A stretch of 27,032 nucleotides of DNA from GCA-2697345 sp049602715 (GTDB taxonomy: Bacteria > Pseudomonadota > Alphaproteobacteria > Rhodobacterales > Rhodobacteraceae). The translations under genes and the position numbers were made by a program. A model generated the notes under the pieces. That model made no database searches, was not told the origin of the DNA, and was given only the letters and a program-made list of their open reading frames with translations. Position 1 is the first letter of the stretch. Each line of letters opens with the position of its first letter. This document shows positions 8,662 through 17,780 of this stretch, piece by piece. The stretch is taken from the NCBI GenBank assembly GCA_049602715.1, contig JBMYRX010000027.1:1-27032 (forward strand), written 5' to 3'.

Positions 8662-8775
8662 TATTCGTTCTTCTCAAAATAAAAATACCTATAATCACCT
8701 AGTAAAAAGGACTTCGTAGATCTATACAATGATAATATAACGAAAAAACAAAAGAAAATTAAAAGGTACAATCAT

Positions 8776-10356
8776 ATGAGAGACTTTCATTTACCGGGTA
8801 GATCATCAGTATTTGCCAGTAATGGAATGTGCGCGACGTCTAATCCTCTTGCGTGTAAAGTTGCTATATCAATTTTAGAACAAGGTGGTAATGCTGTAGA
8901 TGCTGCTATCGCGGGAGGTATTCTTTTAGGTATTTGTGAACCACAAATGACTGGAATAGGTGGTGATTGCTTTATTTTGTTGAAAACGCAAAACTCAAAA
9001 AAAATAGTTGCTTTAAATGGATCTGGAAAATCTCCGAAGAATATAACCGCAGAAAAACTCACATCCAAGGGTTTAAGTATTGTTCCAGATAATAGCGTAG
9101 ACTCAGTTACTATACCTGGAGCAATCGATGCATTCTGCAGATTATCTGAAGATTATGGGAAAGTCGGATTAGCTAAAACGTTCGCCCCCGCAATTCACTA
9201 TGCTGAAAATGGTATTCCCGTAGGACCTAGGACTAGCTTTGATTGGAAACAAAACGCCAAGAATTTGCAAGGTATTGCTAGGGATTATTATTTACTTAAC
9301 GGAGATGTACCTACACCTGGACAAATTTTTAAAGCACCAAAACAAGCAGATGTATTAAGAAAAATTTCAATTGATGGTCGAACCGCTTTTTATGAAGGAG
9401 AAATAGCTCAAGATATGGTTGAATCGCTTAAGAGATTAGGTGGGTCTCACACTCTTGACGACTTCGCGCTTACGAAATCTAAATATACAATTCCCATTTC
9501 GGGAGCTTATAATGATCTCGAGTTAGTTGAGCATCCTCCAAACGGTCAAGGTGCAACAGCAATATTAATGAATAATATATTAAAAGAATTTGATATATCT
9601 AATATGGATCCGTTTGGGTCTCAGCGGGCCCATATTGAAGCTGAAGCCGCAAAATTAGCCTATGATGCTCGAAATAGGTTTTTAGCCGATCCAGACCATG
9701 TAACACGTCTTGAACATATGCTTGCGGATAATACTGGGAAAAAACTTGCGAAATTGATCAATCCAAACGTTGCTATGACATTGGTAAATAAGATAACCGA
9801 ACAAGTTCATAAAGATACCATATATCTAACGGTCATCGATAAAGATCTTAATATTGTCTCTCTAATATATTCAATTTTTAAAAGCTTTGGCTCAGGGATT
9901 GCATCAGATAAATATGGTATTCTGTTCCAAAATAGAGGTAGCGGCTTCAATCTCAAAAAAGGGCATCCAAATGAACTTGGGGGAAGTAAACGCCCAATGC
10001 ACACTATAATTCCCGGAATGCTAAAAAAAGATGATAAAGTTATCATGCCGTTTGGTGTAATGGGTGGAGCCTATCAGCCCAATGGCCATTCTCGCTTTAT
10101 TACCAATATCAGTGACTTTCAGATGGATCCACAAACTGCAATAGATGGGCCACGATCTTTCTCTGACAACGGAAATATGAAATTAGAACGAGGTTATAAT
10201 AGCAAAGTATATCAAGAGCTTGAAGAGATGGGGCATAAAGTTTCAATCCCGTTAGAGCCTATTGGTGGTGCTCAGGCTATATTGATAGATTATAAAAATG
10301 GTACACTACAGGGTGCTTCAGATCCCCGAAAGGATGGTTGCGCATTGGGTTATTAA
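8776..10356 (+). CDS. Gamma-glutamyltransferase family protein (YwrD-type)
   Basis: A 526-aa N-terminal-nucleophile hydrolase of the gamma-glutamyltransferase/acylase family, made as a precursor that cuts itself into large and small subunits. The predicted cleavage/nucleophile residue is Thr348 in HKDTIYLTVIDKD; the canonical motif is TTHFSV, so the second Thr is Ile here. FGSGI, GILFQNRGSGF and KRPMHTIIPGM follow, a pattern typical of the YwrD-like branch rather than classical E. coli Ggt. ASNGMCATSNPLA and GGNAVDAA at the N-terminus are standard for the family. No signal peptide is apparent, unlike periplasmic Ggt, so it may be cytoplasmic. AAAAGG precedes the ATG. Its stop overlaps the hspQ stop by 4 bases tail to tail. 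The true substrate (glutathione, other gamma-glutamyl or acyl amides) is unknown. Confidence 0.9.
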   Translation: MRDFHLPGRSSVFASNGMCATSNPLACKVAISILEQGGNAVDAAIAGGILLGICEPQMTGIGGDCFILLKTQNSKKIVALNGSGKSPKNITAEKLTSKGLSIVPDNSVDSVTIPGAIDAFCRLSEDYGKVGLAKTFAPAIHYAENGIPVGPRTSFDWKQNAKNLQGIARDYYLLNGDVPTPGQIFKAPKQADVLRKISIDGRTAFYEGEIAQDMVESLKRLGGSHTLDDFALTKSKYTIPISGAYNDLELVEHPPNGQGATAILMNNILKEFDISNMDPFGSQRAHIEAEAAKLAYDARNRFLADPDHVTRLEHMLADNTGKKLAKLINPNVAMTLVNKITEQVHKDTIYLTVIDKDLNIVSLIYSIFKSFGSGIASDKYGILFQNRGSGFNLKKGHPNELGGSKRPMHTIIPGMLKKDDKVIMPFGVMGGAYQPNGHSRFITNISDFQMDPQTAIDGPRSFSDNGNMKLERGYNSKVYQELEEMGHKVSIPLEPIGGAQAILIDYKNGTLQGASDPRKDGCALGY

Positions 10357-10682
10357 TTAAAATCAAATTGTAATGGATATTTGCCACCGCCATCATAGTC
10401 ACCAAACATCGCCGCTAGATCAGGATGACCCATTGGTTCACCGGATGTATCAATATCTAGGTTTTGTTCAGAAACATATGCCACATAATAACTCTCATCA
10501 TTTTCCGCCAACAAGTGGTAGAAGGGTTGATTTTTTTTAGGTCGATTCTCTAGAGGTATATTCTCGTACCATTCTTCTGTATTTGAAAACTGTGGGTCAA
10601 CATCAAAAATTACCCCCCTAAAAGAATATTTTTTATGACGGACTACCTGTCCTAAAGTATATTTCGCGTGAGTCTTGAGCAT
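10353..10682 (-). CDS. hspQ: Heat shock protein HspQ (YccV family)
   Basis: A 109-aa small protein of the HspQ / hemimethylated-DNA-binding family. The hallmark stretch is LGQVVRHKKYSFRGVIFDVDP, followed by PFYHLLAENDESYYVAYVSEQNL. In E. coli HspQ is heat induced, affects DnaA stability and acts as a specificity factor for Lon; in Yersinia it is a Lon specificity enhancer. It is a single gene, convergent with the gamma-glutamyltransferase gene (shared TTAA at 10353-10356) and divergent from the transporter gene. AAAGG lies about 10 bases before the ATG. No heat-shock (RpoH-like CTTGAA) box was seen upstream, so heat control is not supported by the sequence. Confidence 0.92.
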   Translation of the reverse strand: MLKTHAKYTLGQVVRHKKYSFRGVIFDVDPQFSNTEEWYENIPLENRPKKNQPFYHLLAENDESYYVAYVSEQNLDIDTSGEPMGHPDLAAMFGDYDGGGKYPLQFDFN

Positions 10683-10686
10683 ATAT

Positions 10687-10715
10687 TTGAAACCTTTAAT
10701 ACCTTTGGTTAAACT
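10687..10715 (+). promoter_or_regulatory. Possible sigma-70-like promoter for the AEC transporter
   Basis: TTGAAA at 10687-10692 and TAAACT at 10710-10715 with a 17-base spacer, about 50 bases before GTG 10767. The -35 box matches 5 of 6 and the -10 box 4 of 6. Such matches occur often by chance in AT-rich DNA, so this is tentative. Confidence 0.28.
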
Positions 10716-10754
10716 ATTAATAAGTGTTACAGCTACTATATAGGTTTGTTTTAC

Positions 10755-10758
10755 AGGA
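10755..10758 (+). promoter_or_regulatory. Shine-Dalgarno AGGA for the GTG start at 10767
   Basis: AGGA is spaced 8 bases from GTG 10767. It lies inside the frame opened by TTG 10746, which has no such site, so the GTG is favoured. Confidence 0.55.
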
Positions 10759-10766
10759 ATCCAATC

Positions 10767-11648
10767 GTGAATTTAATTTTAAATGTATTCCAGATAGCTG
10801 CACCAGTTTTTTTGCTTACTGCAATTGGCTTTATATGGGTAAAATTAGATATTGAGTATCGAGTAGAATTTGTTACGAGGCTTGCAATGACGCTGTCACT
10901 GCCTTGTTTAATTTTTGTATCTCTAATGAATACACAAATTTCTCCAGAGATTCTCAAAGCAGTTTCGTTGGCAGCAATAATGTCTTATTCATTAGTGACT
11001 CTCGCAAGCTTTATACTGGTTAAGATTTTAAAGTTAAATATTAGTACCTATCTTGCACCATTAATTTTTGGTAATACTGGAAATCTAGGATTGCCTTTGG
11101 CATTTTTTGCTTTTGGTGCCGAAGGTCTCAGTTATGCAGTTGTGATTTTTGCAATCATGGCCACTTACAATTTTACATTTGGTGTTTGGATAATATCTGG
11201 TGGAGGTTCAATAGTTAAAGCCACAAAAGAACCACTCGTATGGGGAACGTTATTAGGTTTAATTTTTTTAATAAATAATTGGAAAACACCATTATTCTTG
11301 ACTTCTACACTCGAACTTATTGGTCAAATGGCTATCCCCTTAATGCTAATAACATTAGGAGTAGCAATTGCCAGATTACGGTTAATAAACCTTTCACGTG
11401 CTCTTGTAACTACACTAGCAAAATTTTTTATTTGTCTAGTGCTGTCAATCATTGTAGGTCGTTATTATCAACTTGGGCATATCCCTTTTTCTGTACTGTT
11501 ACTTCAACTGACCACACCCGTCGCGGTCACCTCCTATCTTTTAGCAACAAAATATGATAATGGTTCAGATGATATCGCTGGTTTAGTAATTATCTCAACC
11601 TTAATTTCAGTAATATATATCCCGGTCATTCTCTACTTTATAGTCTAA
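10767..11648 (+). CDS. AEC-family (auxin efflux carrier-like) membrane transporter
   Basis: A 293-aa integral membrane protein if begun at GTG 10767; the frame is open from TTG 10746, but the AGGA at 10755-10758 supports 10767. It is hydrophobic throughout, with roughly ten predicted membrane segments in two halves. The N-terminus (VFQIAAPVFLLTAIGFIW), the first-half motif FGNTGNLGLPLAFFAFG and the second-half LIGQMAIPLMLITLGVAIA are characteristic of the AEC / malonate-transporter-like family (Pfam Mem_trans), which exports or takes up small organic acids and related compounds. The substrate cannot be inferred; the neighbours (hspQ divergent, lolA convergent) give no hint. Only 14 bases separate its stop from that of lolA. 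Confidence 0.88.
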   Translation: MNLILNVFQIAAPVFLLTAIGFIWVKLDIEYRVEFVTRLAMTLSLPCLIFVSLMNTQISPEILKAVSLAAIMSYSLVTLASFILVKILKLNISTYLAPLIFGNTGNLGLPLAFFAFGAEGLSYAVVIFAIMATYNFTFGVWIISGGGSIVKATKEPLVWGTLLGLIFLINNWKTPLFLTSTLELIGQMAIPLMLITLGVAIARLRLINLSRALVTTLAKFFICLVLSIIVGRYYQLGHIPFSVLLLQLTTPVAVTSYLLATKYDNGSDDIAGLVIISTLISVIYIPVILYFIV

Positions 11649-11662
11649 TACCTAAGGGTTTC

Positions 11663-12271
11663 TTATTGATTTTTCCTGCGATCTAATTCTATACTGGCAT
11701 TAAACATTTCGTTAGTTAAATCATGACTATTATGGAAATTTTTAAAGTCTAAAATAGTTAGTTCACCTGTAGAGTTTGTAATAATCCATTGTTTTAAAGA
11801 TATTGGGCCGTCTAAAAACTTTAGCATTAATTGTCCAAGTGTTGGAGATTTTGGATCATGCAAAATTACTTCAGTAAACTCTCCGTTTTTTGTGTGACTA
11901 ATAATACTTTTTGACTCCACAAGATTTACCTCTTTTTTTAGAAATAACTTTAATGGCGTTTTATCCAGGGAATACTCTCTTGGATAGGTGTTAGATCTAG
12001 AGTCAAATATAGTTATTCGACTTCCACCTACAATGATTAAACTGTTGTCTGGGGTTTCATACTCAATACGCATTCTACCTGGTCGTAATATAAATATCTT
12101 ACCTGTTGATATGGTTTTATCATCGTTAGTTTGTGTAAATTCTGCAGATAGCTTGTTGTTGAGCATCAGATACTGCGATAGACGATTCAAAGATATTTTC
12201 TCAAGTGCCATCGAATTACCTGTCAGGCACAAAAACGCGATTATAGAAAATATTATTTTATTTATAACCAA
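11663..12271 (-). CDS. lolA: LolA-like outer-membrane lipoprotein carrier protein
   Basis: A 202-aa periplasmic chaperone that takes lipoproteins from the LolCDE transporter and carries them to the outer membrane. It begins with a Sec signal peptide (MVINKIIFSIIAFLCLTGNSMA, likely cut after SMA). The mature part has LSAEFTQTNDDKTISTGKIFILRPGRMRIEYETP, a stretch typical of LolA. It lies 48 bases behind ftsK on the same strand, an arrangement common in alphaproteobacteria, and probably shares its transcript. Its stop is only 14 bases from that of the convergent AEC transporter. Length is usual for the family. Confidence 0.9.
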   Translation of the reverse strand: MVINKIIFSIIAFLCLTGNSMALEKISLNRLSQYLMLNNKLSAEFTQTNDDKTISTGKIFILRPGRMRIEYETPDNSLIIVGGSRITIFDSRSNTYPREYSLDKTPLKLFLKKEVNLVESKSIISHTKNGEFTEVILHDPKSPTLGQLMLKFLDGPISLKQWIITNSTGELTILDFKNFHNSHDLTNEMFNASIELDRRKNQ

Positions 12272-12319
12272 AAGCTTCCTATTTATTGGATTAAATCATA
12301 TTGTAGAAGTAAATAAAAA

Positions 12320-15076
12320 TTACCTTTCTGGTACTAGAATCTCTCTTTTCCCGACATGGTTGGCGGGAGAAACTAGGCCAGCTTCTTCCATTTGTTCAAC
12401 TATTTTCGCAGCTTTGTTATAACCTATTGCAAGTTTCCTTTGTATATATGAAGTAGAGCACTTTCTGTCATTTATCACGATTTGGACGGCTGTATCATAG
12501 AGGATATTTTCTCCCTCGGAACTAGCGCCTAAACCCAATACCAAATCAATATCACTGGATTTTTCATCATCTACGCCCTCTAAGACACTCGACATATATA
12601 CTGGTGGACCAAACGATTTTAGATGATTAACAACTTCCTCTACTTCTTCATCACTTACAAAAGGACCATGGACTCTCGTTATTTTAGAGCCTCCAGCCAT
12701 ATATAACATATCCCCCATTCCCAATAATTGTTCAGCGCCCATTTCCCCCAATATAGTCCTACTATCTATTTTTGATGTAACCTGAAATGAAATACGAGTC
12801 GGGAAGTTAGCCTTTATAGTACCAGTTATAACGTCAACGGACGGTCTTTGAGTTGCCATAATTAGATGTATTCCAGAAGCTCTTGCCATTTGCGCCAATC
12901 TTTGAATGCACGCTTCGATTTCTTTTCCAGCAACCATCATAAGATCTGCCATTTCATCTACAACAACAACGATGTACGGCATTTCCTCAGGTTTAAATTC
13001 TTCTGTTTCAAAAACTGGATCACCGGTTTCATCATTGAATCCTGTCTGTACAGTTCTAGAGAACATCTCTCCTTTTGAAAGGGTTTCTTTGACTCTACCA
13101 TTGAAACCATCAATATTTCTTACACCCATTTTTGACATCTTTCGATATCGTTCTTCCATTTCACCTACTACCCATTTTAAGGCTCCCACTGCTTTTTTAG
13201 GATCAGTAACAACAGGTGACAGTAGGTGAGGTATGCCATCATAGACACTTAGCTCTAGCATTTTAGGATCTATCATTATCATCCTACATTCAGAAGGTGA
13301 GAGTTTGTATAAAAGGCTTAGTATCATTGTATTTATTGCAACTGACTTTCCAGAGCCTGTTGTACCTGCAATAAGTAAATGTGGCATCTTTGCAAGATTA
13401 GAAACAATTGGTCTGCCACCTATATCTTTCCCTAATGCTAGTGCTAATTGCTGTTTACCATCACCAAAATCTCTAGATGATAGAATCTCCTTTAAAACCA
13501 CCGTTTCTCGCGTGACGTTCGGCAATTCGATACCGATTACCGAACGTCCTGGAACAGTAGAAACTCGAGCAGAAAGCGCCGACATTGAGCGTGCGATATC
13601 ATCCGACAATCCAATGACCCTCGACGCTTTTAAACCCGGTGCTGGCTCCAGTTCATACATTGTAACAACTGGCCCAGGTCGAACAGAAACTATCTCTCCT
13701 TTGACACCATAGTCGTCAAGTACAGCCTCTAACATCCGAGCATTCTCTTCTAGTGCTTCATCACTCATTTGTTGTCGTTCAATGATTTTTGGGTTTGTTA
13801 AAACATTAAGAGGCGGTAATTCATATTTTTTCTGAGTATCCTCAAAGTTAAGAGTTGGTTGAGAGTCAGATTTAGCTTTCTTCGACGGTAATAATCTCTT
13901 TCTTAATGGGTATTTAATTAGTGATTTAGGCGCCTTACTTTGGATAAAATCAGGCTCATCAATCGAATATGATTGTTGTTTAGTATTTTCCAAATCTGGT
14001 TTTAAATCTGCTTCATAACCCGACGCCTGCTCTAAACTAAAAATATCCTCGACAGACTCATCATCAATCTCCGACATGACTGGATTGTCTTCTTGGTAAA
14101 CAGGTTGTCTTAAATTTGCATCACTCCGGTTTTCAATGATTGAAGATATCTTAGTTCGTATTCGCTCCTGTTGTTCATCTATATCCAAACGCGAAATTAT
14201 TGGTTCCATTTTATCTTCTTTTTTCTCACTTAAAACAGGTCGCAAAAATTTTGAAATAATAGAACTCATAATAGAAGGGCGTTTCTCAAGCCCTCTGGAA
14301 GACTTAAGATCACTTGTTTCTGAACTCTCGTCTAAGGGGTTGACATTTTGTCTAAAAATTACACCTTCAGATTCAGGCTTGGGTTTTTCTATATTCTTGC
14401 TTTTTTCAAACAAAAATATTATCGACCTCAGAAGTATAAAAAGAGACTTTGATAAAGACCTTATTACTTTTGAACAATATATTAGGACCTTTTTTAAAAG
14501 CATTCTCAACTCGAATGGAGTAAAGCCGAGTATAAATAGAAATACACATGAGGATATTGCAAAAAGCATAAATTTCAAAGATCTCTCTTCGATTAGATTA
14601 TCTATAGAAAGTACATTTTTTATACTTCCAATAACCATTTCTCCAAACAACCCCCCCAAACCAAATGGGTTACTCCAACCAAACGGTGTAACGATTGTTG
14701 CTGCAGAAATGCATATTAAAGCTACTGCTATAGGAACGAAGATCAATCTTTTTAATGCTTTACTCCAGCCTTTATTAAATAGGAACCTTGTACCCCATGC
14801 AATTAAGATGGTCGGAATAACCCAGGCGCCAAAACCAATTATCATAAACAAAATACTAGAAATGGACGCTCCAACACTACCCATTAGATTTGAAGGTCTC
14901 TTCCCACTTGATGATAGCCAACTCGGATCATCAGGGCTGTACGAGAATAAAATCACAAACATTAAAACGCCAATGGTTAACAAGAATAAACCAAATAACT
15001 GACGAATACGTCTGTCAATTATCAACTTGATATTGTTATCAAACATTGGTTCTCTTTGTTTTGTCTGGAATGCCAT
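12320..15076 (-). CDS. ftsK: DNA translocase FtsK
   Basis: A 918-aa septal DNA pump that segregates chromosome ends at division. The N-terminus has four membrane segments (about residues 29-46, 68-95, 110-130 and 168-188). A charged, low-complexity linker covers about 200-420. The motor has Walker A GTTGSGKS (near 568-575) and Walker B VVVVDEMADLMM (near 701-712), plus the conserved MATQRPSVDVITG. The C-terminal gamma winged-helix domain (from about 845: CSTSYIQRKLAIGYNKAAKIVEQ) would read KOPS-type polarity sites. The linker is much shorter than in E. coli, as usual for alphaproteobacteria. ATG 15076 follows AGAGGTAGG; Met11 at 15046 is an alternative start with AGAGAACC before it. It sits 16 bases behind the aminotransferase gene and 48 before lolA. 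Confidence 0.97.
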   Translation of the reverse strand: MAFQTKQREPMFDNNIKLIIDRRIRQLFGLFLLTIGVLMFVILFSYSPDDPSWLSSSGKRPSNLMGSVGASISSILFMIIGFGAWVIPTILIAWGTRFLFNKGWSKALKRLIFVPIAVALICISAATIVTPFGWSNPFGLGGLFGEMVIGSIKNVLSIDNLIEERSLKFMLFAISSCVFLFILGFTPFELRMLLKKVLIYCSKVIRSLSKSLFILLRSIIFLFEKSKNIEKPKPESEGVIFRQNVNPLDESSETSDLKSSRGLEKRPSIMSSIISKFLRPVLSEKKEDKMEPIISRLDIDEQQERIRTKISSIIENRSDANLRQPVYQEDNPVMSEIDDESVEDIFSLEQASGYEADLKPDLENTKQQSYSIDEPDFIQSKAPKSLIKYPLRKRLLPSKKAKSDSQPTLNFEDTQKKYELPPLNVLTNPKIIERQQMSDEALEENARMLEAVLDDYGVKGEIVSVRPGPVVTMYELEPAPGLKASRVIGLSDDIARSMSALSARVSTVPGRSVIGIELPNVTRETVVLKEILSSRDFGDGKQQLALALGKDIGGRPIVSNLAKMPHLLIAGTTGSGKSVAINTMILSLLYKLSPSECRMIMIDPKMLELSVYDGIPHLLSPVVTDPKKAVGALKWVVGEMEERYRKMSKMGVRNIDGFNGRVKETLSKGEMFSRTVQTGFNDETGDPVFETEEFKPEEMPYIVVVVDEMADLMMVAGKEIEACIQRLAQMARASGIHLIMATQRPSVDVITGTIKANFPTRISFQVTSKIDSRTILGEMGAEQLLGMGDMLYMAGGSKITRVHGPFVSDEEVEEVVNHLKSFGPPVYMSSVLEGVDDEKSSDIDLVLGLGASSEGENILYDTAVQIVINDRKCSTSYIQRKLAIGYNKAAKIVEQMEEAGLVSPANHVGKREILVPER

Positions 15077-15092
15077 ATCTTAAAACCTACCT

Positions 15093-16274
15093 CTAATTAA
15101 ACAGACACCTATTTATTCTTTTTAAACCTTCCGACATTTCGTCGATTGGAGCGACTAATGCAATTCGCAAAAAATCTGTACCAGGGTTTAAGCCTTTATC
15201 TTCCCTACCCAAGTACTTTCCAGGTAGAGTTTTTACACCAACTTCTGTCCATAGCCGTCTTGCTATCTCTTCCCCATCATTTACTTTTAGCCATAGGAAA
15301 AAACCAGCCTCAGGCGAAAAGTAATTATTATTAGTACCAAAAATTTTATCTGCTAGTTTTAATTTTTCTTGGTAAAGCAATCTATTTTTGACAACATGTT
15401 TTTCATCTCCCCATACTTTTTCTGAAACTCTTTGCACTGGAAGTGGTAAAGGAGCACCGCCATAATTTCTTAAAGTTTTTAGAGCTCCTATGTTTTTTGG
15501 ACCACTAGCCGCAAAACCAGATCTTAACCCAGCTAGATTTGATCTCTTTGATAGTGAATTAAATAATACAACTCTCTCAGTGGAAATGCCCATGCCCTTA
15601 GCCACAGTCAACGCTCCAACCGGTGGTTTTGACCTATAGATTTCCGAATAACACTCATCCGAAAAAATCTTAAAATCGTACTTCTCTGATAGCAATAACA
15701 AAGATCGCCAATACTCTTCTGAAGCTACAGCCCCTTGTGGATTAGAAGGCGAGCAAATATATGCCGCTACCGTTCGATTTAATATATCGAGTGAAAGATT
15801 TGAATAATCTGGTAAGAATCCATTCTCACTAGTTGCAGTAACATAAATAGGTTCACAATTTGCAGCATACGCCGCTATTGAGTAAACCTGATAGAAAGGG
15901 TTTGGCATTAAAACTACCGATTTCGTTTTGTTTTTTGTTTCTGGGCATAAAGCCAACACAGCACTAAAGAGGCCTTCCCTCGTACCATTTAACGGAAATA
16001 TTTGATCGTTTGGATTAAAGTTTACATCATAACGATATTTTAACCACCTACTTATAGCATCCCGCATTTCTATAGTTCCATCATTTGGAGGATAACCTCT
16101 AAAGTCTTGAATACTCTCTATCACCACCTCAGAAATCCATGGCGGAAATTCATGCATAGGGTTGCCTATTGTCATATCTATAGGATTACTCTTCGGAGTT
16201 ACTCCGTCGAGAAGCGACCGCAAGCGCGGAAACACATATGGTGGCAGTTCTGAAAACCGCTTAGGATAGGTCAT
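15093..16274 (-). CDS. Class I/II aminotransferase, DapC-like (succinyldiaminopimelate transaminase candidate)
   Basis: A 393-aa fold-type I PLP enzyme. Key parts are SPSNPQG (residues 175-181), DECYSEIY (206-213), and the PLP-binding Lys243 in FNSLSKRSNLAGLRSGF. The pattern, especially SLSKRSN and the N-terminal PPYVFPRLRSLLDG, fits bacterial aminotransferases annotated as succinyldiaminopimelate transaminase (DapC), which act in lysine and peptidoglycan precursor synthesis. Related enzymes with other keto-acid substrates look alike, so the substrate is inferred. It lies just upstream of ftsK (16-base gap) and 135 bases behind the amidase; a cell-wall role would suit the division gene next to it. 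AGCAGG lies only about 3 bases before the ATG, an unusually short spacing. Confidence 0.85.
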   Translation of the reverse strand: MTYPKRFSELPPYVFPRLRSLLDGVTPKSNPIDMTIGNPMHEFPPWISEVVIESIQDFRGYPPNDGTIEMRDAISRWLKYRYDVNFNPNDQIFPLNGTREGLFSAVLALCPETKNKTKSVVLMPNPFYQVYSIAAYAANCEPIYVTATSENGFLPDYSNLSLDILNRTVAAYICSPSNPQGAVASEEYWRSLLLLSEKYDFKIFSDECYSEIYRSKPPVGALTVAKGMGISTERVVLFNSLSKRSNLAGLRSGFAASGPKNIGALKTLRNYGGAPLPLPVQRVSEKVWGDEKHVVKNRLLYQEKLKLADKIFGTNNNYFSPEAGFFLWLKVNDGEEIARRLWTEVGVKTLPGKYLGREDKGLNPGTDFLRIALVAPIDEMSEGLKRINRCLFN

Positions 16275-16409
16275 GGACCTGCTTTTGCCTCATAAAACCG
16301 GGATCATAAACGCCCCGTTGAAATTAATCTAACAATTGTTTGAGCTCGGGTCTAGAAGAAGAAATTAAAACTGTTTACCTAAACCAAAAGACTGTGGCTT
16401 TTTAGTATC

Positions 16410-17732
16410 TCAAAAAAGTATTCTTTCTATCTCAGCTCCAATGTTGAGTAGCTTTTCTTCTGAGTTAGCATGCGACATAAGCATAAACCCTACAGATTGG
16501 ACTCCTGTTGGCACGGTCAGCGAAGCTAGTCCCAACAAATTGCCAATCCTTGTATTTTTGAGAGCCAAAAGATTTTGTTTTTTGTAATAATCTCCATCTT
16601 TCAACAATCGTTCTAAGTTTGGAGGTAATATTTGAGATGTGGGGAGAATTACTGCATCATAAACACGTGTTTTTTCTTCCCATAATATTCTTAGTTCCTT
16701 TAACCTAGCCCACGCGCTGATATAATCAGCCGCCAGAATATCTTTACCACTTCGGAACCTACTTAAAATCTCTGGGAACATCAGTTCTGGGGCTTCTTCG
16801 ATTTGCTTTCCCCAAGTTCCATAAGACCCAGCTGACATAAGTTTAAAACCTATTTCCTGCACTTCATTTATTTCTCTACTCTCAATAGATGCACCACGAT
16901 CTTTAAGTGCATTAATTACATTATTAAACCCATGATTTACTTTGGTGTGAACATCGTCAAATGTGCCTGTCGTCAATATCATAAACTTGAGATCTTTAAG
17001 TTCTAAATTTTCAATTTTAGAAAATTCTTTACCCTCTAGTACATTAAAAATATTTGAAGCATCCTCGACAGTTTTGCACAGAGGTCCTATGGTATCAAAA
17101 TCAGGATTTAACGGGACAGATCCACCAACAGAAAGACGTCCAATTGTCGTTTTTAGTCCTACTAAGTCATTCCATGCTGCAGGAATTCGAACAGACCCTC
17201 CTGTGTCAGAACCTATTCCAGCAGAAGCAAGGTTAAATGCAACAGACGCTGCTGCTCCCGACGACGAACCTCCTGGAACAGCAGCTTCATCGTTTACGCA
17301 TGGCGGTGTACTAGTAATTGGATTAAGACCCAAACCAGAAAATGCTAATTCAGACATATGGGTTTTTCCTAAACATACTAAGCCAGCTTTAGATGCGTTT
17401 CTAAGTACTATCGCATCAGACTTGGGAGTTCTGCCTTTTAACAATAAAGAACCTGCTTCAGTTAAAGTACCGACCGTATCAAATAAATCCTTCCAAGATA
17501 CTGGAACACCGTCCAAAAGACTTTTCCGGATCCCGTTTGTAGCACGCTCCCTTGATAGCTCTGCCTCCTTCATAGCTCGACTCTCAGTCAATCGCGCATA
17601 TATTTTATCCCTTAGAGAGTGCTCCCTTATTGCTTCAAAATATTTTGAAGTTAGTTCAACAGGATCAATCTCTCCGTTACCAATTTTCTGACCTAAGCTT
17701 GTTGCAGTCATTGATAGAAGATCTTTTGTCAT
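16410..17732 (-). CDS. Amidase-signature family hydrolase (GatA-like)
   Basis: A 440-aa amidase-signature enzyme. The Ser-cisSer-Lys triad is visible: Lys81 in PVSWKDLFD, Ser156 in GGSSSGAAA and nucleophile Ser180 in GSDTGGSVR; the spacing matches GatA of Glu-tRNA amidotransferase. There is no gatC or gatB beside it, and the N- and C-terminal regions differ from GatA, so it is more likely a free amidase hydrolysing an unidentified amide or carbamoyl compound. A TTG codon precedes ATG 17732 directly; AAAGGA at 17741-17746 is 8 bases from the ATG, so I start there. It is divergent from the flavin hydroxylase gene with only 48 bases between them. Confidence 0.9.
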   Translation of the reverse strand: MTKDLLSMTATSLGQKIGNGEIDPVELTSKYFEAIREHSLRDKIYARLTESRAMKEAELSRERATNGIRKSLLDGVPVSWKDLFDTVGTLTEAGSLLLKGRTPKSDAIVLRNASKAGLVCLGKTHMSELAFSGLGLNPITSTPPCVNDEAAVPGGSSSGAAASVAFNLASAGIGSDTGGSVRIPAAWNDLVGLKTTIGRLSVGGSVPLNPDFDTIGPLCKTVEDASNIFNVLEGKEFSKIENLELKDLKFMILTTGTFDDVHTKVNHGFNNVINALKDRGASIESREINEVQEIGFKLMSAGSYGTWGKQIEEAPELMFPEILSRFRSGKDILAADYISAWARLKELRILWEEKTRVYDAVILPTSQILPPNLERLLKDGDYYKKQNLLALKNTRIGNLLGLASLTVPTGVQSVGFMLMSHANSEEKLLNIGAEIERILF

Positions 17733-17741
17733 CAATATAAT
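17711..17741 (+). promoter_or_regulatory. Possible promoter for the flavin hydroxylase, inside the amidase 5' end
   Basis: TTGATA at 17711-17716 and a perfect TATAAT at 17736-17741, spacer 19 bases (slightly long). It would begin a transcript near 17748, about 33 bases before ATG 17781. It overlaps the start of the divergent amidase gene, which the short 48-base gap makes necessary for at least one of the two promoters. Confidence 0.35.
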
Positions 17742-17746
17742 CCTTT
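17741..17746 (-). promoter_or_regulatory. Shine-Dalgarno AAAGGA for the amidase
   Basis: Read on the minus strand, AAAGGA stands 8 bases before ATG 17732 and 5 bases before the adjoining TTG at 17735. This favours the ATG. The site overlaps the last base of the putative -10 box of the opposite-strand gene. Confidence 0.55.
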
Positions 17747-17780
17747 TCTGTTAAGAATAAACCTAACCTTAGATAAGCTT

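Noticed and set aside
14136..15002. Long open frame (288 codons) on the plus strand opposite the ftsK 5' region
   Set aside because: It is antisense to the well-supported FtsK membrane and linker region, shows no recognisable domain, and arises from the codon pattern of the real gene.
16275..16409. Imperfect hairpin (AACGGGG against CCCGGTT on the minus strand) between amidase and aminotransferase
   Set aside because: It contains a G-G mismatch, has only a short T stretch after it, and lies close to the aminotransferase start, so I cannot call it a terminator.
16963..17691. Open frame of 242 codons opposite the amidase
   Set aside because: Antisense to the conserved amidase signature; composition (Ser/Pro/Ala-rich, no domain) is that of a shadow frame.
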